64,000 nt of DNA, taken from contig NZ_JAFG01000006.1 of the NCBI RefSeq assembly GCF_000519305.1, positions 545,209 through 609,208 on the forward strand. The letters are read 5' to 3'. Position numbers and translations under genes: made by a program. Below the pieces are notes generated by a model that had not been told where the DNA came from, ran no database searches, and was given only the letters and a program-made list of their open reading frames with translations. The number at the start of each line of letters is the position of its first letter. Positions within the stretch are counted from its first letter, which is position 1. This document shows, one piece after another, positions 56,198-63,826 of this stretch. The DNA comes from Mesorhizobium ciceri WSM4083. Its GTDB lineage: Bacteria > Pseudomonadota > Alphaproteobacteria > Rhizobiales > Rhizobiaceae.

Positions 56198-56289
56198 AGC
56201 GCCAGCCTCCATCTGCCGCAAGGAGGTCGCATCCAGTCGAACCGACCCCCTCTGGCCTGCCGGCCATCTCCCCCTCAAGGGGGGAGATC
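56138..56289. repeat. Paired-palindrome intergenic repeat, copy 8 (type with conserved spacer)
   Basis: The left arm GATCTCCCCCCTCGAGGGGGAGATGTCGCCGAAGGCGAC and the right arm ACCCCCTCTGGCCTGCCGG...GGGGAGATC enclose a spacer (GCCGCGCGT..AGCGCCA..CCATCTGCCGCAAGGAGGTCGC). The spacer is nearly identical to those of copies 9 and 10, so these three are a recently spread sub-family. The first 57 bases are translated as the C-terminus of the monooxygenase. Confidence 0.88.
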
Positions 56290-56291
56290 AG

Positions 56292-57524
56292 CTAATCATG
56301 CCGATGCCCGAAATGCCTCGCCGCAACCTCGACATGCGTATGCAACGCCTGCGCCACGAAACGCTCGGTCTCGTTGTGATCAGCCGCCTCGTTCGGCCAC
56401 CAGGTGCCGCCGATGACGATGCCTTCCGACACCAGCCTCTGGTCGGCGACCAATGACGCGCCGACCGCGTCGACGAAGGTGAAGCGGCCCGGGCGCTGCC
56501 TAAGCACGGCGACATCGCCGACGGTGCCCACCGCCAGCGTGCCCAGGTCAGGCCTGGCGATCGCCCGCGCCGGCGCTTGCGTCGCGGCGCGCAGGACCTC
56601 GATCAGCGGCATGCCGAGCGCCAGCAGCTTCGACATGCAGACCAGGATGTCGAAGGCCGGCCCGTCGACGCAGTAGAGGTGCACGTCGCTCGAGATCACG
56701 TCCGGCGCCAGCCCTTCCTCGAGCATGGCGCGGGCGACGGCGAAATCGAACGAGCCCATGCCGTGGCCGATGTCGAAGATGACGCCGCGCTCGCGCGCCA
56801 GCCGCATGTCCGGCCGCACCGCGCCGGAGGCGAACACCGGTGCATTCGGGAAAGGCCGGAAGCAATGGGTGAGGATGTCGCCCCTGCGCAGCCGCGGCAG
56901 CACTTCCGAGCGGCCGGGCGGCGGCTCGTCGATATGCGCCATCAGCGGCAGGCCGGCCTGGTCGGCCGCCTCCAGCGCCAGATCCACCGGCGCGATGCCA
57001 CTGGTGCCGCCGGCGTTCTTGCCGGAGCGGACTTTTACGCCGACCACGACATCGCGGTGTTCACGCACCGCCGCCACCACCTCGCGCGGCTCGCACAGCC
57101 TGAGGTCGCTGCACTCGCCGACCGACACTGTCTGCGAGAAGCCGAAAATGCCGGCAAAGGAAATGTTGACATAGGCCAGGATGCGGACCTTCGAGCGCTC
57201 CATGACATGGCGGCGGAAGCCGAGGAAATTGCCGGCTCCCGCACTGCCTGCATCGATGAAGGTGGTGGTGCCGCTCTTGGCGGCCAGCCTATCGGCATCG
57301 ACGCCAAGCGACGTGCCGCCCCAATAGACGTGGCTGTGCAGGTCGACCAGGCCCGGCGTGACGATGCAGCCGCCGGCATCGACGATCTGCGCGGCGCTGT
57401 CCGCCGGGATATCGGCATCGACAGCGGCGACCCGGCCATTGGCGATGGCGACATCGCGCGGCGCGTCGAGGCCAGCGGCCGGATCGATCAGCCGTCCACC
57501 CTTCAGCAGGAGGTCGAATTGCAT
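56292..57524 (-). CDS. Metal-dependent amidohydrolase/deacetylase
   Basis: This 410-residue protein starts at ATG 57524, preceded by GGAGGTG (a GTG at 57533 is the other option). It has the amidohydrolase-superfamily dihydroorotase-like pattern: LVDLHSHVYWGG with the HxH ligands, GVKVRSGKNAG with the candidate carboxylated Lys, LPLMAHIDEPP and GDILTHCFRP with two His, and ISSDVHLYC with the catalytic Asp. The family hydrolyses cyclic amides, N-acyl groups or related bonds. It forms a two-gene operon with the RidA gene 27 bases upstream. Confidence 0.93.
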   Translation of the reverse strand: MQFDLLLKGGRLIDPAAGLDAPRDVAIANGRVAAVDADIPADSAAQIVDAGGCIVTPGLVDLHSHVYWGGTSLGVDADRLAAKSGTTTFIDAGSAGAGNFLGFRRHVMERSKVRILAYVNISFAGIFGFSQTVSVGECSDLRLCEPREVVAAVREHRDVVVGVKVRSGKNAGGTSGIAPVDLALEAADQAGLPLMAHIDEPPPGRSEVLPRLRRGDILTHCFRPFPNAPVFASGAVRPDMRLARERGVIFDIGHGMGSFDFAVARAMLEEGLAPDVISSDVHLYCVDGPAFDILVCMSKLLALGMPLIEVLRAATQAPARAIARPDLGTLAVGTVGDVAVLRQRPGRFTFVDAVGASLVADQRLVSEGIVIGGTWWPNEAADHNETERFVAQALHTHVEVAARHFGHRHD

Positions 57525-57551
57525 TGAGGTCACCTCCGCTTCGTTGCTTTG

Positions 57552-57917
57552 CTACAGAGGCCGGTAGGCGACCGCCTCGACCTCGATCTTGATGTCGATC
57601 ATCAGCCGCGATTCGACCGTCGTGCGGGCCGGCGGGTCTTTGGGGAAGTGCCGGGCATAGACCGCGTTGAAGGCGCCGAAATCGCGCGCATCTTCCAGCC
57701 AGACCGTGGTCTTCACCACATCGTCCATTGTGCAGCCGGCCAGCGCCAGCGCGGCCTTGATGTTGGCGAGCACCTGCTCGGTCTGTTCGGATATGCCGCC
57801 CTTGACCACGATGCCGTCGCTGCCGACGGGAACCTGGCCCGAGACATAGACGAGATCGCCGGCCCGCACGGCTGGCGACAACGGCACATGCGACGTTCCA
57901 AAACACTGTTTCGGCAA
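57552..57917 (-). CDS. RidA-family protein (TTG start)
   Basis: This 121-residue protein has no ATG near its domain start; TTG 57917 lies eight bases after a perfect AAAGGAGG ribosome site (57926-57933), which settles the start. It shows the family pattern AGDLVYVSGQVPVGSDG, ANIKAALALAGCTMDDVVKTTVWLED, ARTTVESRLMIDIKIEVEAVAY; the Arg in PPARTTVES is the canonical RidA active-site arginine. RidA proteins hydrolyse enamine/imine intermediates. Pairing with an amidohydrolase points to breakdown of a nitrogen-containing ring or amide. Confidence 0.92.
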   Translation of the reverse strand: MPKQCFGTSHVPLSPAVRAGDLVYVSGQVPVGSDGIVVKGGISEQTEQVLANIKAALALAGCTMDDVVKTTVWLEDARDFGAFNAVYARHFPKDPPARTTVESRLMIDIKIEVEAVAYRPL

Positions 57918-58010
57918 GGGACAAGCCTCCTTTGATGACAGGACCGGGTGCCATGGCAGCGCCCGCTTCGATCGACATTTACGCCGATCGGGGCGATCCT
58001 CATAGGGGCC

Positions 58011-58056
58011 TTGTTGGAAAGCAACATTCTTCGAAATCCGCGTTGCTTTATTACAT
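58011..58056. promoter_or_regulatory. Candidate RpiR-family operators (sites B and C, inverted)
   Basis: Two copies of the GTTGCTTT-NN-(T/A)ACA(T/A) motif face opposite directions: 58011-58025 on the minus strand and 58042-58056 on the plus strand, centres 31 bases apart, with the core AAAGCAAC (58018-58025) and GTTGCTTT (58042-58049) forming a perfect eight-base inverted repeat. They lie between the RidA (minus) and the SnoaL-sized (plus) genes. Control by the RpiR protein is inferred from the match with site A. Confidence 0.55.
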
Positions 58057-58138
58057 GAGCGCTTGCATCGTACGCGCTGACGGGCGGCTTGGAAGCCGCA
58101 CCGCACAGACGCATTTGCCAGAGCGGAGACACCCAGCA

Positions 58139-58624
58139 ATGACCTACGACAAGAACCCGTTTCCATCAGGCGATGCCGATCGCCACGCGCTCTGGGAAAT
58201 GCTGGTGCGGCGCGACATCGACGCCTTTATCGGACAGGACTGGGCGATGGTCGAGGATGATTTCGTCGCCGAGAGCTTCTTCGGCATGCATGCGCATTTC
58301 CTGCACAACGCCGACGCCTGGCGGCTGCAGTTTCCAAGGCTCGACGTCTACCGCGACGAATGGCTGCGCCAAGCCAGGGAGACGGCGGCGACCAAATTCG
58401 CCGAGCCGCTGCGCGAGGCGCTGTTTCGCGTCACCAACATGCGCGACATCGACGTCGACGGCGACCGCGCCGTGCTGCACAAGAAATTCGACGGCTCGGT
58501 CGCCAAGGCGGACGGCAGCGTCGACCGCTTGAAATGGCAGACGCTGTATTTCTGCAGCAAGGTCGGCGGCAGCTGGAAGATATCAGGCTTCGTCGGCTAC
58601 ATGCCGCATCCGCTCGGTAGCTAG
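58139..58624 (+). CDS. SnoaL-like/NTF2-fold-sized hypothetical protein
   Basis: This 161-residue protein starts at ATG 58139 with GGAG upstream. It begins YDKNPFPSGDADRHALWEMLVRRDIDAFIGQDWAMVEDDFVAESFFGMHAHFLHNADAW and has a C-terminal beta-rich part (DIDVDGDRAVLHKKFDGS, WQTLYFCSKVGGSWKISGFVGYMP), the shape of an NTF2-like domain. Function is not known. It is divergent from the RidA-amidohydrolase operon and shares its candidate operators, so it probably belongs to the same pathway. Confidence 0.78.
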   Translation: MTYDKNPFPSGDADRHALWEMLVRRDIDAFIGQDWAMVEDDFVAESFFGMHAHFLHNADAWRLQFPRLDVYRDEWLRQARETAATKFAEPLREALFRVTNMRDIDVDGDRAVLHKKFDGSVAKADGSVDRLKWQTLYFCSKVGGSWKISGFVGYMPHPLGS

Positions 58625-58838
58625 AACCACCGATCACCAGAGCGCAAGATGGGTCGGGCCGAACGTGCGGCCCGCGCCGCATTCCCTCAAACGCATCGCC
58701 AGACATCGGCAATGCCTTTTGCGCCCATTCTTACGAATTTGTATGCCGCCGGACAGGCCGGTGTGAACTCGTTTGCTTACGATGCGCGCGGCGGATCGCC
58801 ACCGCCCCGCCGCAACCGTCGACCTCTGGACTTCAGCC

Positions 58839-59636
58839 ATGCTCGCGCCCAACAGGCAACAACCCGCCGCACCGAGCCACAACAGGGTTCCCGACGTCAC
58901 CCTCGACTTCTGGCTGGTCAAGCTGATGGCGGTCACCACCGGCGAGACCGCGGCGGATTATCTTGCCGACACGATCGGGCTTGGGCTGACCGCCACCTCG
59001 CTGATCATGACCGGCATCCTGATCGCCGCCCTTGTCCTGCAGTTTACGCGGAAACGCTATGTGCCGTGGGCCTATTGGCCGGCGGTGGTGCTGATCAGCA
59101 TCGTCGGCACGCTGGTGACGGACAGCCTCGTCGACAGTTTCGGCGTGCGCCTGCAGACGGCAACCATCGCCTTCTCGGTCGCGCTCGCCGCGACATTCGC
59201 GGTCTGGTACGCCAGCGAAAGGACGCTGTCGATCCACACCATCTTCACCACCAGGCGCGAGATCTTCTACTGGCTGGCGATCCTCTTGACCTTCGCGCTC
59301 GGCACCGCCGCCGGCGACCTCGTCGCCGAAAGCTTCGACATGGGCTACCTCACGACGGGGCTGCTGTTCGGCGGTACCATCGCGCTGATAGCGCTCGCCT
59401 ACTGGCTGCTCCATCTCGACGGCATCCTGGCCTTCTGGCTCGCCTATATCCTGACGCGGCCGTTGGGTGCCTCGTTCGGCGACCTGCTGTCGCGGTCGGC
59501 CAGGCATGGCGGCCTGGGCTTCGGCACCATCTTCACCAGCCTGCTCTTCCTCGGCTGCATCATTGCGCTGGTCCTGCACATGACCCTGAAGGGGACAACC
59601 GACGAGGCTGACGAACTTTTGCTGGACCTGGACTAG
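58839..59636 (+). CDS. COG4705/DUF347-type membrane protein
   Basis: This 265-residue protein most likely starts at ATG 58839 (in-frame starts exist at 58773 and 58782). It has about eight transmembrane segments with repeated motifs GETAADYLADTIGLGLTATSL and FALGTAAGDLVAESFDMGYLTTG, the GxxxGD repeat of DUF347. Function is unknown; the family is often called a membrane-anchored protein. It is followed by a two-component system on the same strand with 160 bases between, containing a perfect palindrome GGCAATTGCC at 59661-59670. Confidence 0.8.
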   Translation: MLAPNRQQPAAPSHNRVPDVTLDFWLVKLMAVTTGETAADYLADTIGLGLTATSLIMTGILIAALVLQFTRKRYVPWAYWPAVVLISIVGTLVTDSLVDSFGVRLQTATIAFSVALAATFAVWYASERTLSIHTIFTTRREIFYWLAILLTFALGTAAGDLVAESFDMGYLTTGLLFGGTIALIALAYWLLHLDGILAFWLAYILTRPLGASFGDLLSRSARHGGLGFGTIFTSLLFLGCIIALVLHMTLKGTTDEADELLLDLD

Positions 59637-59796
59637 GTGTAGGGCGGATGCGCTAGCGTTGGCAATTGCCGAAAACCCCACCGCTTCGGCCAATCTTGAA
59701 CGTTCTAGCGCCACCATGCCTGCGCCTTCGTGACATCCTAGGAACAAGCCCGTGCCGGTGATAGCCTCTCCATCTCGGCAACGGACCGGACCTTTC

Positions 59797-60474
59797 ATGC
59801 GACTGCTTCTCGTCGAGGACGACCACAGGACGGCCGACTATATCGTCAGGGGACTGACCGAGGCCGGCCATGTCTGCGATCTCCTGCGCAACGGCCATGA
59901 CGGGCTGTTCGCGGCGACCCGGGGCAATTACGACGTGATCATCGCCGATCGGATGATCCCCGGCCTCGACGGCCTGTCGATGGTCAAGGCGGTGCGCGCC
60001 GCGGGCGTACGGACGCCGGCGATCTTTCTCACCTCCGTCGGCGGCATCGACGACCGCGTCGAGGGGCTGGAGGCCGGCGGCGACGACTATCTGGTCAAGC
60101 CCTTCGCCTTTTCCGAACTCCTCGCCCGCATCAACGCGCTTGGCCGGCGGCCGGCGGCGCAGGAGCAGAAAACCGTCCTGCGGGTCGCCGATCTCGAAAT
60201 GGACCTGATCATGCGCCGCGTTGTCAGGCAGGGCCAGCCGATCGACCTGCAGCCGCGGGAATTCAGCCTGCTGGAAGTGCTGATGCGCGGCGAAGGCCGC
60301 GTCATCACCCGCACCATGCTTCTGGAGCGCGTCTGGGATTTTCATTTCGATCCCAGGACCAGCGTCGTCGAGACCCATATCAGCCGGCTGCGGGCCAAGG
60401 TCGACAAGCCTTTCGAAACCCAGCTCATCCACACCGTCCGCAACACCGGCTACAGCCTGCACGCGCCGTCATGA
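59797..60474 (+). CDS. OmpR/PhoP-like response regulator
   Basis: This 225-residue protein starts at ATG 59797. The receiver has acidic residues EDD (7-9), phosphoacceptor Asp51 in VIIADRMIPGLDG and the conserved Lys in DDYLVKPFAFSELLARI. The winged-helix domain has LQPREFSLLEVLMRGEGRVITRTMLLERVWDFHFDPRTSVVETHISRLRAKV and HTVRNTGYSL. It is close in type to QseB/TctD/CusR-like regulators. Its stop overlaps the start of the kinase gene. Confidence 0.95.
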   Translation: MRLLLVEDDHRTADYIVRGLTEAGHVCDLLRNGHDGLFAATRGNYDVIIADRMIPGLDGLSMVKAVRAAGVRTPAIFLTSVGGIDDRVEGLEAGGDDYLVKPFAFSELLARINALGRRPAAQEQKTVLRVADLEMDLIMRRVVRQGQPIDLQPREFSLLEVLMRGEGRVITRTMLLERVWDFHFDPRTSVVETHISRLRAKVDKPFETQLIHTVRNTGYSLHAPS

Positions 60475-61841
60475 CCGGAACATGGTCCCGCCTGCTCCGC
60501 AGCACGCCGTTCCGGCTGGCCCTCACCTTCGCCTTCCTGTTCGTGCTGGCCTTCGTCCTGTCTGGCGCCATCGTCTACCAGATGATGAGCGCCGATCTTG
60601 CCGAGCGGCTCGACGACACCATCAAGGAAACCTACGCGGTCGTCGCCGCGACCTATGCCGACAATGATCTCAAGGAGCTGGTCGAGACCGTCGGCAGCCA
60701 CTCCCTGCGCAGCCTCAAGAAAGAACAGCTGTTTTCGCTGACCGACGCGGCCGGCAATCGCCTGGCAGGCAACTTCACCGCGGCAGGGCTTCCCGACGGC
60801 TTCTCGATGTTCGACACCGAAATGCCCGGCGTGCCGCCCGGCGCCGAGTACCGCGCCTATTCCGGCCCGGTCGGCGGCAACACCCTGACCGTCGCCTTCA
60901 GCCTTTCCGAGACGGAGGAGCTGGAGAGGATCGTGCTGATGAGCTTTGGCTGGGGAACCCTGATCATCACCGGGCTGGCGGTAGCCGGCGGCGCCCTGCT
61001 GGCCTCCCGGGTCCAGCGCCGTCTCGACGGCATCGCCGCCACCATGGTGGATGTCTCGCATGGACGGCTGGACACACGCATTCCGCTGACCGGCAAGGGC
61101 GACGACATCGACATCGTCTCCAGCCAGATCAACGCAGCGCTTGACCGCCTGTCGGCACTGGTCGAAGGCATGAAACAGGTCAGCGCCAACATCGCCCACG
61201 ACCTGAAGACGCCGCTCAACCGGTTGCAGATGATCCTCGACACCGCGTCGGAAAAGAACCTGTCGGGCCAGAAGATCGCCGCGGAACTGGCCGAGGCGCA
61301 TGCCGAGAGCCTGCAGATCAACGAGACCTTCGATGCCCTGCTGCGCATCGCGCAGATCGAGGCCGGCGCCCGCCGGGCGCGGTTCACCGATGTCGATCTG
61401 GGCGAGGTGCTGCAAACCATCGCCGAAATCTATGCCGATGTTGCCGAGGACGACGGAAAGTCGCTGTCATTGGCGCAACCACAGGAAACGACGGATCGGA
61501 TCCATGGCGATCGCGAGCTGTTGACGCAGATGTTCGCCAATCTGGTCGAGAACGCGCTGCGCCATTGTCCGTCGGGCACGACGATAAAGCTGTCGGTGGC
61601 GCGTCAGGGCGAACGCGTCGTCGCCAGCGTCGCCGACAACGGTCCCGGCATTCCCACCGACGAACGTGAAAAAGTGTTTCAGCGGCTTTATCGGCTGGAC
61701 CATAGCCGGTCGACATCGGGCAGCGGGCTGGGTCTCAGCCTTGTCCGGGCGATTGCCGATCTGCATGGCGCATCGATCACGCTCGAGGATTGCTGGCCTG
61801 GGCTTGTGGTGGCGGTGAGTTTTCCGCTGGCGACGGATTAG
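60471..61841 (+). CDS. Membrane sensor histidine kinase
   Basis: This 456-residue protein starts at ATG 60471, sharing ATGA with the response-regulator stop. Transmembrane segments lie at about 15-38 and 155-178, with a periplasmic sensor region of about 115 residues. A HAMP-like region and the phosphoacceptor His243 in NIAHDLKTPLNRL follow. The ATPase domain has NLVENALRHCP, DNGPGIP and GSGLGLSLVRAIADLHG. It pairs with the regulator upstream. The signal is unknown; the neighbouring DUF347 protein may be a target. Confidence 0.95.
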   Translation: MTGTWSRLLRSTPFRLALTFAFLFVLAFVLSGAIVYQMMSADLAERLDDTIKETYAVVAATYADNDLKELVETVGSHSLRSLKKEQLFSLTDAAGNRLAGNFTAAGLPDGFSMFDTEMPGVPPGAEYRAYSGPVGGNTLTVAFSLSETEELERIVLMSFGWGTLIITGLAVAGGALLASRVQRRLDGIAATMVDVSHGRLDTRIPLTGKGDDIDIVSSQINAALDRLSALVEGMKQVSANIAHDLKTPLNRLQMILDTASEKNLSGQKIAAELAEAHAESLQINETFDALLRIAQIEAGARRARFTDVDLGEVLQTIAEIYADVAEDDGKSLSLAQPQETTDRIHGDRELLTQMFANLVENALRHCPSGTTIKLSVARQGERVVASVADNGPGIPTDEREKVFQRLYRLDHSRSTSGSGLGLSLVRAIADLHGASITLEDCWPGLVVAVSFPLATD

Positions 61842-61846
61842 AGCCT

Positions 61847-61999
61847 GATCTCCCCCCTTGAGGAGGAGATGTCGCCGAAGGCGACAGAGGGGGTCGCCTC
61901 GCGTGAAGCGCCAACCTCCATCTGTCGCAAGGAGGTCGCATCTGGTCGAACCGACCCCCTCTGGCCTGCCGGCCATCTCCCCCACAAGGGGGGAGATCG
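61847..61999. repeat. Paired-palindrome intergenic repeat, copy 9 (type with conserved spacer)
   Basis: It is near-identical in layout to copies 8 and 10: GATCTCCCCCC...GGAGATGTCGCCGAAGGCGAC, the shared spacer (GAAGCGCCAACCTCCATCTG..GCAAGGAGGTCGCATC), and ACCCCCTCTGGCCTGCCGG...GGGGAGATC. It lies just after the kinase stop and just before the end of the convergent Lrp gene. Confidence 0.88.
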
Positions 62000-62010
62000 G
62001 CAGCTTCGCC

Positions 62011-62439
62011 CTACCTATCGATCCGCGTCGACAGGATGATCGACGACAGGGTCCGCTCGACCCCATCCATGGTGCCGATCTGGTCGAGCAGCATGTCGAG
62101 GTCGCGGATCGATGGCGCGTCGACGATGACGATCATGTCGAAATTGCCGCTGACCGAATGCAGCGTCCGGACCGTCGCCAGAGCACGCAGGCCGCGCACC
62201 ACCTTGTCGGCGAGCTTGGGCGTCACGGTGAGCAGCACATGCGCCCGCACCAGCCCCTGCTCGTAGTCCGACGCCAGCCGCACACCGTAGCCGGTGATGA
62301 TGCCGCGCTGCTCCAGCCGTTCGATCCGGCTCTGTACCGTGGTCCGCGAGACGCCAAGCCGCCGCGCGAGCTCGGCGGTCGAGGCGCGCGCATTCTCGCG
62401 CAGCAGGGAAAGCAGGGCCAGTTCGGCGTCACTGAGCAT
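62011..62439 (-). CDS. Lrp/AsnC-family transcriptional regulator
   Basis: This 142-residue protein starts at ATG 62439 (an in-frame TTG at 62469 is less likely). The N-terminal helix-turn-helix is LSDAELALLSLLRENARASTAELARRLGVSRTTVQSRIERLEQRGIITGYGV. The C-terminal RAM domain is VRAHVLLTVTPKLADKVVRGLRALATVRTLHSVSGNFDMIVIVDAPSIRDLDMLLDQIGTMDGVERTLSSIIL. It is divergent from a saccharopine-dehydrogenase-like gene, which it likely controls in response to an amino acid. Confidence 0.95.
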   Translation of the reverse strand: MLSDAELALLSLLRENARASTAELARRLGVSRTTVQSRIERLEQRGIITGYGVRLASDYEQGLVRAHVLLTVTPKLADKVVRGLRALATVRTLHSVSGNFDMIVIVDAPSIRDLDMLLDQIGTMDGVERTLSSIILSTRIDR

Positions 62440-62474
62440 TTCGACGAATCCTGTCGGCAGATCGCGCAATCAGA

Positions 62475-62493
62475 GTTTCGTTTCGAACAAAAC
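62475..62493. promoter_or_regulatory. Imperfect palindrome between Lrp and saccharopine-dehydrogenase-like genes
   Basis: The 19-base sequence centred on TTCGAAC (GTTTCG...AAAAC) matches its reverse complement at 14 of 19 positions and lies in the 114-base divergent gap. It is a candidate Lrp-family operator, by position and symmetry only. Confidence 0.4.
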
Positions 62494-62553
62494 CACGCTT
62501 CCTTTCGACGGGCAAGCTGCGAATCTGGGCTCACAATCAGTGAGGGATCGGTC

Positions 62554-63657
62554 ATGAAGAAAATTGTCGTTGTCGGCGCCGGCAAGATCGGCTCGACCAT
62601 TGCCGAAATGCTCGCCGCCACAGGGGACTACCAGGTCACGCTCGTCGACCGCTCGGCATCACAGCTCACTGCTGCCGAAGTGCCCACCACGGTTGCGACG
62701 CTGGAGCTCGACATCGAAGCCGCCGGCGCGCTGGAAGCGGCGCTCGCCGGCAAATTCGCGGTGCTCAGCGCCGCTCCCTTCCATCTGACCACCCGCATCG
62801 CCGAAGCGGCGGCCAGTGCCGGCGTGCATTATCTCGACCTCACCGAGGACGTCGTCTCGACCCGCCGGGTCAAGGAACTTGCGCGGTCGGGCAAGAGCGC
62901 CTTCATCCCGCAATGCGGCCTGGCGCCGGGCTTCATCTCGATCGTCGCGAACGATCTCGCCAGCCGCTTCGATTCGCTGGAAAGCGTGCGCATGCGCGTC
63001 GGTGCTCTGCCGCAATACCCCTCCAACGCGCTGAACTACAATCTGACCTGGAGCACCGACGGCGTCATCAACGAATATTGCGAACCCTGCGAGGCGATCG
63101 TCGAGGGCGAGCTGGTCGAGGTGCCGCCGCTGGAAGAGCGCGAGGAGTTCTCGCTCGACGGCGTCACCTACGAGGCCTTCAACACCTCCGGCGGCCTCGG
63201 CACGCTGGCCGAGACGCTGAAGGGCAAGGTGCGCACGCTGAACTACCGCACCATCCGCTATCCCGGCCACGCCGCGATCATGAAGGCGCTGCTCAACGAC
63301 CTCGGCCTGCGCCACCGCCGTGACGTGCTGAAGGACATTTTTGAAAGCGCCTTGCCGGCGACGCTGCAGGACGTGGTCATCGTCTTCGTCACGGTCTCCG
63401 GCCGCAAGAACGGCCGCCTGCTGCAGGAGACCTACGCCAACAAGATCTACTCCAGGCGCATCGACGACCAGGTGCGCAGCGCCATCCAGATCACCACCGC
63501 GTCGGGCATCTGCGCCGTGCTCGACATGCTGGCCGACGGCAGCCTGCCGGCGACCGGCTTCATCAAGCAGGAAGACATCGCCCTCGACGCGTTTCTGGCC
63601 AACCGTTTTGGCCGCGCCTATGCCCAGCACGAGATGGTGAGCCGGCTCGCGAGCTGA
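62554..63657 (+). CDS. Saccharopine dehydrogenase-like NAD(P)-binding protein
   Basis: This 367-residue protein starts at ATG 62554, with TGAGGGA upstream. The N-terminal Rossmann motif is KIVVVGAGKIGSTIAEMLAATGDYQVTLVDRS; further features are VLSAAPFHLTTRIAEAAASAGVHYLDLTEDV and FIPQCGLAPGFISIVANDLA, typical of the saccharopine dehydrogenase (LYS9-like) family. Members reduce or oxidise an imine/amine link in lysine metabolism and similar pathways. Control by the divergent Lrp protein fits an amino-acid role. Actual substrate is not shown. Confidence 0.92.
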   Translation: MKKIVVVGAGKIGSTIAEMLAATGDYQVTLVDRSASQLTAAEVPTTVATLELDIEAAGALEAALAGKFAVLSAAPFHLTTRIAEAAASAGVHYLDLTEDVVSTRRVKELARSGKSAFIPQCGLAPGFISIVANDLASRFDSLESVRMRVGALPQYPSNALNYNLTWSTDGVINEYCEPCEAIVEGELVEVPPLEEREEFSLDGVTYEAFNTSGGLGTLAETLKGKVRTLNYRTIRYPGHAAIMKALLNDLGLRHRRDVLKDIFESALPATLQDVVIVFVTVSGRKNGRLLQETYANKIYSRRIDDQVRSAIQITTASGICAVLDMLADGSLPATGFIKQEDIALDAFLANRFGRAYAQHEMVSRLAS

Positions 63658-63664
63658 AGCGCTT

Positions 63665-63817
63665 AATCTCCCCCCTTGAGGGGGAGATGTCGCCGAAGGC
63701 GACAGAGGGGGTCGCCGCGCGTGAAGCGCCAACCTTCATCTGCCGCAACGAGGTCGCGTCCAGTCGAACCGACCCCCCTCTGGCCTGCCGGCCATCTCCC
63801 CCTCAAGGGGGGAGATC
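63665..63817. repeat. Paired-palindrome intergenic repeat, copy 10 (type with conserved spacer)
   Basis: It has the same architecture and spacer as copies 8 and 9 (AATCTCCCCCC..GTCGCCGAAGGCGAC..spacer..ACCCCCCTCTGGCCTGCCGG..GGGGAGATC). It sits between the saccharopine-dehydrogenase-like stop and the lpd-type stop, in a convergent intergenic region. Confidence 0.88.
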
Positions 63818-63826
63818 ACCCTGCCT

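Noticed and set aside
61858..62553. N-terminal extension of the saccharopine-dehydrogenase-like protein
   Set aside because: The open frame crosses repeat copy 9 and the Lrp gene on the opposite strand; the Rossmann motif begins at ATG 62554 after a proper ribosome site.
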